Shown piece after piece: positions 1-5,487 of a DNA stretch of 5,624 bases (position 1 is its first letter; every line of letters begins with the position of its first letter). The DNA comes from a bacterium (GTDB lineage: Bacteria; Spirochaetota; UBA4802; UBA5550). The stretch spans positions 1-5,624 of the forward strand of contig JAAENB010000062.1 of the NCBI GenBank assembly GCA_024224995.1, in the 5' to 3' direction. A program made the position numbers and the translations under genes. The notes under the pieces are model-generated. The model was not told the origin of the DNA. It saw only the letters and a program-made list of their open reading frames with translations, and did no database searches.

Positions 1-1
1 G

Positions 2-142
2 ATTACCGATAAAGAATTGTTACAGCTCTTTGAAGAGGTTTCTAAAATAGACGACGAAGAGAAGTATCATGTTAAATATTTTATCAAGCTGGTTCTTAAT
101 AATTATAAGATAAAGGAAATGGCCGGGGTGTCTTCCAAATGA
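2..142 (+). CDS. C-terminal tail of a probable XRE-type transcriptional regulator (partial, 5' end outside window)
   Basis: An open frame runs in from the left edge and ends at TGA 140-142, giving the last 46 residues of a protein. It is acidic and helical (TDKELLQLFEEVSKIDDEEK, then a KYFIKLVLNN segment, then KIKEMAG). This pattern, a DKELL-FEEVSK helix, a 'D-EEK--V' turn and a closing 'KI-K-AG', is what I know from the C-terminal tail of many short XRE/Cro-like helix-turn-helix proteins. The DNA-binding domain would lie upstream and cannot be seen, so the assignment rests on the tail alone. The stop overlaps the next start in an ATGA arrangement, so it is the upstream gene of a small translationally coupled operon with the antitoxin and broken toxin that follow. 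A role as autorepressor of that operon is inference. Confidence 0.6.
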   Translation: MTDKELLQLFEEVSKIDDEEKYHVKYFIKLVLNNYKIKEMAGVSSK

Positions 143-291
143 ATAATTCTAAACTTCCGGATAATGCAAATATTGAAGATGGAATGTATCGTCTCTATGT
201 GATCGATAAAGTTGCGCGCAGTCAGGAAGCTGTTAAAGATGGAAAGACTCTTACTGTTGATGAATTGAAAAAAGAAGTTCGGTCATGGTAG
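139..291 (+). CDS. Small RelB/ParD-like antitoxin, apparently orphaned
   Basis: This 50-residue frame starts with ATG at 139-141, inside the ATGA overlap with the preceding stop, and ends at TAG 289-291. A G-rich stretch at 125-128 could act as a ribosome site, and coupling to the upstream gene probably matters more. The core, GMYRLYVIDKVARSQEAVKDG followed by KTLTVDELKKEVRSW, matches the layout of antitoxins paired with RelE/ParE toxins: a hydrophobic 'A-RLYLL-KVE-G' helix, a 'D-E-G' turn, then 'HEEV-K-L--W', the part that wraps the toxin. It is shorter than most such antitoxins (about 70-90 residues), so the N-terminal DNA-binding portion may be missing and supplied by the XRE-like neighbour; that is inference. 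The next frame starts at 285 inside its last codons and begins like a ParE toxin, which supports the call. The toxin is truncated, so this antitoxin has no intact partner in the window. Confidence 0.6.
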   Translation: MNNSKLPDNANIEDGMYRLYVIDKVARSQEAVKDGKTLTVDELKKEVRSW

Positions 292-320
292 GATGGTCCA
301 ATCCTGCAAAAGAGGATCTT
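285..320 (+). pseudogene. ParE/RelE-family toxin remnant, only the first ~12 codons
   Basis: ATG at 285-287 overlaps the antitoxin's last codons, as is usual for antitoxin-toxin pairs. It opens with MVGWSNPAKEDL, which fits the N-terminal strand and first helix of ParE/RelE toxins (pattern V-W-x-A-x-x-DL). After Leu at 318-320 the reading continues to a TAA at 408-410, but those residues (TTYHLHNQYLLP and on) do not follow the family and are simply the reverse complement of the UPF0175 gene. An intact toxin would need about 80 more residues including its catalytic or gyrase-binding C-terminal part, so this is dead. The similarity stops at the same base where the minus-strand gene's stop codon lies (319-321), which marks a recombination joint. 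The match is short, so the identification leans on the preceding antitoxin. Confidence 0.55.
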
Positions 321-570
321 ACAACTTATCACTTGCATAATCAATATCTTCTTCCAACTCTTTTTCCGTATAACGCCGTTCGATACCACGTTTCCCCAGC
401 TCTTCAATAAATTCCCATTTATTTTCCCCGGAAAGCTCTCTTGCCAACCCCATTGAAATGAATTGCCTTCTATAGAGAGCATACGCAAGCTCCTTTTTGA
501 GTTCACTCTCTATATTATTCATTGGCATTTTTATGCCATCAACAATTTTATCGGGTATTTCTAACTGCAT
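319..570 (-). CDS. UPF0175 family protein (antitoxin-type partner of PIN-domain toxins)
   Basis: This is a complete 83-residue protein. It opens with an MQLEIPDKIVDGIKMP strand-helix and continues through 'NNIESELKKELAYALYRRQFIS', which carries the 'E-ELKKELA-ALY' signature. Next come MGLARELSGENKWEFIEELG and the closing GIERRYTEKELEEDIDYA. These blocks ('A-EL-G--KWEF-E-LG-RGI-R-YTE-EL-EDL-YA') are diagnostic of UPF0175 (PF03683), which has a small helix-turn-helix-like core. Members usually sit just upstream of a PIN-domain ribonuclease gene and are taken to be its antitoxin. Here nothing resembling a PIN gene follows: downstream on this strand the DNA is already the opposite-strand antitoxin. 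The start is supported by GGAGG six bases upstream. The gene begins 13 bases after the giant activase gene on the same strand, so it is probably read from the same mRNA and translationally linked. It could be an orphan antitoxin or a free-standing regulator. Confidence 0.85.
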   Translation of the reverse strand: MQLEIPDKIVDGIKMPMNNIESELKKELAYALYRRQFISMGLARELSGENKWEFIEELGKRGIERRYTEKELEEDIDYASDKL

Positions 571-576
571 TATTTT

Positions 577-581
577 CCTCC
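577..581 (-). promoter_or_regulatory. Ribosome binding site of the UPF0175 gene
   Basis: On the minus strand the bases read GGAGG with a 6-base spacer to the ATG at 570-568, a near-ideal Shine-Dalgarno sequence. It lies in the 13-base gap between the activase stop (586-584) and the UPF0175 start, so terminating ribosomes arrive directly on it. Confidence 0.8.
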
Positions 582-583
582 AC

Positions 584-3500
584 TTATCCTCCCCCCCTCG
601 CGTATTTCAAATAAGGAATAACCACATCATTCCTGGTCCCCTCAGTACCATCATATTCAATAGTAACAACAGGCACCCCCGTAAGCCGTTCAATCTCCGC
701 AGCCATAGCTTCGGTAATAAGCGAAGGACAGCAATAGGACGGGTTTGTCTGCACAAAAAGAGAAATATCCGGATACTGTTCAATAAGAGAAAATATTTTT
801 AATAAATTATCCATAGACTCACCAGTATTCTGGGTCTTCACATTCAGTTTCGATAAAATTTCACCGGGAGAAACCCGGGAATTGTGCTGCGGCTCTCCGA
901 GGATTTTATTAAAATATTTATAATATTTCTTTTCAATGATGGAGATAGTTTTTTGAGAAAGCTTCGCCCGAACAGCCTGGGCATAGTACCCTTCGGAGAT
1001 CCATTTTTTAAGATAGGAACCAGCGATTATTTTCAGATATTCGTTATAAGGAGTGGTAATAACCTCACCGCCATTTTCTTCAATGGTCCGAATGAGCCCC
1101 TGGTTAAAAACATCATTGTCCCGCACATAGAGATCACCAAAAATAGCCACCTTTGGCCGGGAAGTTTTCTTAACGGGAATCGCTTCGAACAGGGCAATAA
1201 CTTTTTTAAGAGCCCCTTCTTTCGAACTGCGGGAACGAAACGTATCTACCAGGATTTCCAGGGACTGATTGATAGCATCATCCGTAGCTCCCGTAATAGT
1301 CTCATAGGGACGGATCCGGCAGCCCATCTTTCTCAGCATGCCGCCAAACATATAAATAAGATATGAATTAACGCCAATCTTCAGGGACAGGTCCATAAAA
1401 AGAAGATCCCCAATGTAAACAGAAACATTTTCCAGGCCATTGCCGTGAGACTGCAAAAGTTTTTTTGTATAATAGGGATACATCCGGATGTTGCAGGAAA
1501 TAGTAGAGTCAAAAATCCACAGGATAGTCTTAGCCGGGTCAAGCGCATTGTCTTCAATATAATCAATAGCGGCCTGGGTAGCGGCAGTAAGGGGAATACA
1601 TTGCCCCGTATTCAGAGACAGGCTTTTGTGAATAGAGAGGGGAGTTTCATCCACCAGCCTGGTTTCAATCCCTTCAGCGGAGAGGTTTGCGGCAAGGAGC
1701 GTAAAGATACAGGTGTCCCAATTAAGCATTAACAGGGTTTTTCCCTCAAGAATAGAAACATCATCGGAAACGTCGGGATTGGCAAAATTATGTTTCCGCG
1801 TAATACCGGAATGGCCAAACCGGTGATGATTCCTGAAAGAGCGCGCGGCAGCCTCAATCCGGGTTTCGTATCCCACACTGGAATCGAGTTCGTCCAGCTG
1901 CAGAATAAGATAGGGTTTTTCATAAAAATCCATAAGCGTTTTAAAGTATTCAACCGTAAAAGAATCGGGAGCGCATTTAAACGAGGTAACCATAACAGGG
2001 TAAACCCCTTTGGTATTGGCGATATATTCGGCCGCTTCAAGGATACCGGCAGCATACTGCCAGTGAAAGGCTTTGAGAAGGGGATCAATACCGGTAGTTT
2101 CTTCAGGGCTCACAGAGAGCATATCCTGGAAAAAAGTTTTAATACCCATTTTAGCAAAAATCTCCGGGATACCGCTATTCATGGAAGGAGCAAGAATAGA
2201 ATAGGGTCTTCCAAGAAACACCACCTGGATATCATCACCGGCGGATTCTTTATTCACGGAGTAGACCTCTTTCAATTCTTTAAGAGAAGAACCGTACCAC
2301 TCGGCAGCCCGGTCATAGGCCGAAGAAACAGTTCGATAGCTGATTTTTTTACTCAGGATCTTGTTAAGCATTTTATAGAGCTGGATCTTCATATACCGCG
2401 GCCCCTGCACGGAACGGACAAGGGGAGAAAGGATCTTCTCGCGAATGGATTCATCTTTAACCAATGAAACAATGGACGGAGCGAATTGTGTATAATAGCA
2501 GTACTGCCGTTTGGTATACATATCATACATTTTTTTGGGTTTCAGTTCCAGGTAAACGGGCAGGAAAATATAATCGGCCCGTTCGGCAAGATATTGCACA
2601 TGACCGTATAACGCGGTAATGGGAGCGCACAATTCCGCACCGGCCAGCTGCTTCCCATCTTTAACGGCATGGCGGTACGATTCACTTGACACAACGGGAA
2701 TTGATAAAATATCGAAAAATTTTTTCCACAGGGGCATCTCTTCAAAAAGATAGAGCGCGGCCGGAATACCAAGCGTAACGGGATGAGTTTTCGTTTTGCG
2801 TTTTGACGGTTTAAACGCGAAAACTTTTTTTCGTTCTTTAAGAAGATCAAAATCCGACGCGTTCAAATTAACATATTTTTCAGTTGCATAATCCCTGCCG
2901 CATAAAAAACCAAAGGCCACCCGCTCCGGGCTGCCGGAATCGCCAGCGGGAAGATCGGCGATTTTAATTTTGCAATGATTGGCGCATAATTCACACACCT
3001 CAGTACTCACGGGAATATGATGGTGATATATATCCAGGCCCCTGAACGTTTCTTTTAAGAGAGCGGTGTCATGTTCGTGTTCATAGCGGTTATTCGAACC
3101 GGACTTTTTAAAATAATCATGGAGATAGAGCGCCACACCAATGGCCCCGGTAAGATGGCAAAACTTCGAGACCAGTATAGGTTTATTAAGTCTTTGTTCA
3201 AAGGCGGCAACCAGTGCCCGGTTCTTCGCGGTAGCGCCCTGGAAAAAAATGCTATCGCCAATATTACTTTCTATAGCAACTTTAGTGAGATAATTATCCC
3301 GCACGGAATGGAGGGTAGAGGCGAGCGCTTCATTAACGGAATATCCTTCCGATAAAAAATGATTAACATCGCGTTCCATAAAGACCGTACACCGGTCACT
3401 GGCAAGAGGAGCACGGGCCTTTTCAGCACGGGGCGCGTATTCTTCCAGGGACGTATTGAGTCTCTTAGCCTGCTCTTCAATGAAACTGCCCGTACCGGCG

Positions 3501-4870
3501 GCGCAGACAGAGTTCATAATTGAAAAGGTAACCCGCCCATGACGCAGGGTGGTAAATTTCGCGTCCTGCCCGCCAATTTCAATAATAGTATCGACCGCTT
3601 CATTTAATTCAAAGGCGGCACGGGCGTGAGCGGTAATTTCATCAAGAGCAATATAGGCGCCGATTATTTTACCAATAAATTTACGCCCGGACCCCGTAGT
3701 CCCCACACCTGAGAACTGAAGAGTAATATTTTTATTTCGGGAGAGTTCATCAATGGACTCAAAGATGGTCTGGACTGCCGCAACGGGCCTGCCCGAGGTT
3801 CCGGTATAAAACCCGGCCAGCACCTGTTTGCTTTCATTTACCAGAACGGCTTTGGTACTGGTAGATCCAATATCTATTCCCAGGTAAACCGGGCAGACTT
3901 CACCGCTGTTCAGCGTTTCATAAATATCCACTTCAACAGGGATCTGGGGTTTAAAGATCTTTGACTCAAAAATATACCGCTCAAGACTTTCAAAATCGGG
4001 ATATTCCGAGAGCTGCAATTGCAAGGGTTCATACTCATACGTCTTCTTTTTTTCGGAATAGGAAAGAATATCGTCAAGAGAAGAGACCTGCTTTTCAAAA
4101 CCCTCATCGAGCAGGCAGCAGGCAGCGCCGATAGCGCCGTACAAATGGGAAAACTCATGGACCTGAATTTCCATCCCAACCAATTGAGAAATATGTTTAA
4201 CAACAGCTTTGTTTTTTGAAACACCGCCGGCAAAAATGACGGGACCCGCAGCGTCAATACCGTGAAAAAGAGTATCGACAATATTCTTCGCGAGCCCCAG
4301 GGAAAGACCGTCGCAAATTTCTTCAAGAGAGAACCCTTCCTGCTGGGCGTGAATAAGATCGGTTTTGGCAAAGACAGCGCAGCGGGAAGCAATCTTTGGA
4401 ACAGGCCCGGTATTTTTAAAAGCAACGCGGCTGAATTCCTCAATACCGCTCAGATTCAATCTCCCGGCCTGCTGATCCAAAAAGCTGCCCGTACCGGCGG
4501 CACAGGAGGTATTGGACCGGTAGTTCAGGTAGTTTCCCTTATCATCAAATAAGGCAAGACCAAATTTTTCACCGCCAACAATAAGTAAAGAGCCCGGAGA
4601 GTCGTTCAAGTGTTTCGCGGCGGTAATAAAAGAAATCCGGGAATCATATACAACGGCGTTCTTAAAAATATCGGGCGACGAAGAAGAAACAGCAATACCG
4701 CCAATCTTCGTAAGATCGAACTGGCCCAACAGCTTTTTTACATTGTCAGTTATATCACCATTATGAAAAAGATAGGCCGTATTTATTATTTCTTTATTTG
4801 GACCAAGCTCGGCAACAGAAAGAGCAATAGAACCAATATCAATTCCCAAAACATTCAAATTGTTATTCAT
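584..4870 (-). CDS. Giant 2-hydroxyacyl-CoA dehydratase activase-related protein: two BadF/HgdC-type ATPase modules fused to DUF2229 and an HgdB-like region
   Basis: This 1428-residue protein is full length for a family that usually runs about 1400-1500. Domains in order: ATPase module 1 at about 5-255; ATPase module 2 at about 328-585; a cysteine cluster (C626, C629, C633, C657); DUF2229 at about 698-1010, with GIPAALYLF, ELCAPITALYGHV, LGRPYS, FKCAPDSF and LDELDSSVGYETRIEA; and an HgdB-like C-terminal part at about 1040-1428, with NTGQCIPLT and NPSYCCPS. Module 2 has the full set: DIGSTSTK (333-340), EIGGQDAK (431-438), SVCAAGTGSF with C456, SDRCTVF with C494, and GATAKN (545-550). Module 1 keeps SCAAGTGSF (C123), SRCAVF (C164) and GGVSKN, but its phosphate loops are degenerate (DIGSIALS; GGEKFG). 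In the family, two cysteines per ATPase module hold a [4Fe-4S] cluster, and ATP hydrolysis drives low-potential electron transfer to a dehydratase or double-cubane cluster protein. The physiological substrate of the fused giants is not established. The protein is cytoplasmic, with no signal peptide or membrane segment. I chose ATG at 4870 over the in-frame GTG at 4894 because only the former has a ribosome site. The promoter is probably in the AT-rich spacer upstream. Confidence 0.92.
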   Translation of the reverse strand: MNNNLNVLGIDIGSIALSVAELGPNKEIINTAYLFHNGDITDNVKKLLGQFDLTKIGGIAVSSSSPDIFKNAVVYDSRISFITAAKHLNDSPGSLLIVGGEKFGLALFDDKGNYLNYRSNTSCAAGTGSFLDQQAGRLNLSGIEEFSRVAFKNTGPVPKIASRCAVFAKTDLIHAQQEGFSLEEICDGLSLGLAKNIVDTLFHGIDAAGPVIFAGGVSKNKAVVKHISQLVGMEIQVHEFSHLYGAIGAACCLLDEGFEKQVSSLDDILSYSEKKKTYEYEPLQLQLSEYPDFESLERYIFESKIFKPQIPVEVDIYETLNSGEVCPVYLGIDIGSTSTKAVLVNESKQVLAGFYTGTSGRPVAAVQTIFESIDELSRNKNITLQFSGVGTTGSGRKFIGKIIGAYIALDEITAHARAAFELNEAVDTIIEIGGQDAKFTTLRHGRVTFSIMNSVCAAGTGSFIEEQAKRLNTSLEEYAPRAEKARAPLASDRCTVFMERDVNHFLSEGYSVNEALASTLHSVRDNYLTKVAIESNIGDSIFFQGATAKNRALVAAFEQRLNKPILVSKFCHLTGAIGVALYLHDYFKKSGSNNRYEHEHDTALLKETFRGLDIYHHHIPVSTEVCELCANHCKIKIADLPAGDSGSPERVAFGFLCGRDYATEKYVNLNASDFDLLKERKKVFAFKPSKRKTKTHPVTLGIPAALYLFEEMPLWKKFFDILSIPVVSSESYRHAVKDGKQLAGAELCAPITALYGHVQYLAERADYIFLPVYLELKPKKMYDMYTKRQYCYYTQFAPSIVSLVKDESIREKILSPLVRSVQGPRYMKIQLYKMLNKILSKKISYRTVSSAYDRAAEWYGSSLKELKEVYSVNKESAGDDIQVVFLGRPYSILAPSMNSGIPEIFAKMGIKTFFQDMLSVSPEETTGIDPLLKAFHWQYAAGILEAAEYIANTKGVYPVMVTSFKCAPDSFTVEYFKTLMDFYEKPYLILQLDELDSSVGYETRIEAAARSFRNHHRFGHSGITRKHNFANPDVSDDVSILEGKTLLMLNWDTCIFTLLAANLSAEGIETRLVDETPLSIHKSLSLNTGQCIPLTAATQAAIDYIEDNALDPAKTILWIFDSTISCNIRMYPYYTKKLLQSHGNGLENVSVYIGDLLFMDLSLKIGVNSYLIYMFGGMLRKMGCRIRPYETITGATDDAINQSLEILVDTFRSRSSKEGALKKVIALFEAIPVKKTSRPKVAIFGDLYVRDNDVFNQGLIRTIEENGGEVITTPYNEYLKIIAGSYLKKWISEGYYAQAVRAKLSQKTISIIEKKYYKYFNKILGEPQHNSRVSPGEILSKLNVKTQNTGESMDNLLKIFSLIEQYPDISLFVQTNPSYCCPSLITEAMAAEIERLTGVPVVTIEYDGTEGTRNDVVIPYLKYARGGG

Positions 4871-4875
4871 AAAAA

Positions 4876-4879
4876 CCTC
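4876..4879 (-). promoter_or_regulatory. Ribosome binding site that decides the start of the activase gene
   Basis: The minus strand reads GAGG, then five T residues, then ATG at 4870-4868. The alternative GTG at 4894-4892 has no purine-rich stretch upstream and would add eight residues (reading IYLNEVF after the initiator) ahead of the conserved GIDIGS strand. The ATG start is therefore preferred. Confidence 0.7.
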
Positions 4880-4894
4880 GTTCAAATAAATCAC

Positions 4895-5090
4895 TGTTCA
4901 ACAACAGAACTGCCAATCAATAAAACAAATATTGTTTTTTCACACAAAAAATTCAAGCCTTTTTTGAGAAGGAAAAAAACTACTAATTCACTGGAATAAA
5001 AACATAATACCATCATTTCCGGGTAACATGTTTTTTCTTTACGGGTGTTTAAATAGGAAGGAAGTGAAAAATAAATGGAGACGTGATTCT
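4895..5090. other. AT-rich intergenic region between activase and thioesterase remnant
   Basis: This stretch has long A and T runs and no convincing coding frame on either strand; it is visibly poorer in G+C than the DNA on both sides. It contains the candidate activase promoter, a small hairpin-forming sequence at 4894-4907 (CTGTT-CAAC-AACAG) in the likely leader, and a purine-rich AGGAAGGAAG at about 5054-5063. I see no riboswitch, tRNA or clear terminator. The change to codon-like, more GC-rich DNA happens near 5091-5105, where thioesterase similarity begins abruptly. Confidence 0.5.
4928..4956 (-). promoter_or_regulatory. Candidate sigma-70-type promoter for the activase-UPF0175 transcript
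   Basis: On the minus strand TTGAAT (4956-4951) and AATATT (4933-4928) are separated by 17 bases. Each matches the consensus at four of six positions. The placement is about 60 bases ahead of the activase start in an AT-rich stretch. In such AT-rich DNA a match of this quality is weak evidence, so this is the best candidate rather than a firm site. Confidence 0.3.
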
Positions 5091-5487
5091 ATGAGGGTAA
5101 AAAACGCTCCTCATTTGCTTCACCGGGAAATGCCAATCTGCCACCTTGATGAAGATGATTTTTGCCGGGCGCTTCGCTCGTATAACGGAACACCTGAAGC
5201 CGTACTCAACTCCGAGGAATTGCTGCAGGCCCTGCTCCCTGCCATCAGGGCCGATTTCACCGCCATTGACACCTACCAATACCGGTCGAAACCGCCCCTG
5301 CCCTGCCCCATCTTTGCCTGCGGCGATTTCGACGGACAAAGCAAGCAAAGATGGCCTCAAAGAGTGGGCTCTTCATACGGAGAACGAATTTTCCATGCAG
5401 ATGTTTCCCGGCGGCCACTTCTTTTTAAAAAAGTCAGAGCATTTACTGCTTGACGTTATCCTCGAAGAAATAGAAGATTTGATTTAG
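5091..5487 (+). pseudogene. Type II thioesterase (GrsT/SrfTEII-like) remnant, N-terminal half missing and frameshifted
   Basis: Two overlapping frames make up the last half of a type II thioesterase, the stand-alone alpha/beta hydrolase that clears misprimed carriers in NRPS/PKS lines. The first frame (from ATG 5091) reads NAPHLLHREMPICHLDEDDF, then the GTPEAVL and LLPAIRADFTAIDTYQYR blocks, and PPLPCPIFACGDFD. The second frame takes over near 5331-5350 and reads KDGLKEWALHTENEFSM, then MFPGGHFFL, ending at TAG 5485-5487. Both are recognisable blocks of one family in the right order, so a net one-base gain (or two-base loss) has split them, perhaps by slippage in the AAGC/CAAAG repeats at 5337-5350. 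The aspartate in GDFD (5331-5333) and the histidine in GGHFF (5416-5418) of the triad are present. The GHSMG serine half, about 110 residues, is absent, and the upstream DNA is unrelated and AT-rich. It is therefore a double-broken relic. No NRPS or PKS gene is in the window. A single sequencing indel could explain the frameshift but not the missing half. Confidence 0.8.

Noticed and set aside
222..506. 94-codon minus-strand frame spanning the antitoxin and UPF0175
   Set aside because: It overlaps two recognisable genes in other frames and crosses the recombination joint, with no similarity pattern of its own.
1790..2467. 225-codon open frame on the plus strand inside the activase
   Set aside because: It lies wholly antisense to well-conserved DUF2229 and C-terminal coding sequence, has no recognisable domain, and fits a shadow frame. 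The same applies to the 160-codon frame at 884-1366.
3910..4443. 177-codon minus-strand frame overlapping the activase in another frame
   Set aside because: It is rich in L, S, R and P with no family pattern, and sits over the ATPase module 1 coding sequence, which is clearly real.
4871..4894. N-terminal extension of the activase from GTG at 4894
   Set aside because: There is no ribosome site ahead of it, whereas the ATG at 4870 has GAGG at proper spacing, and the extra eight residues precede the conserved first strand.
4894..4907. Leader hairpin CTGTT-CAAC-AACAG as a regulator of the activase
   Set aside because: A five-pair, AT-containing stem of this size is expected by chance in such DNA, and no antiterminator or ligand-fold partner is visible.
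5049..5360. 103-codon minus-strand frame opposite the thioesterase
   Set aside because: It is antisense to sequence with clear thioesterase blocks and has no recognisable product.
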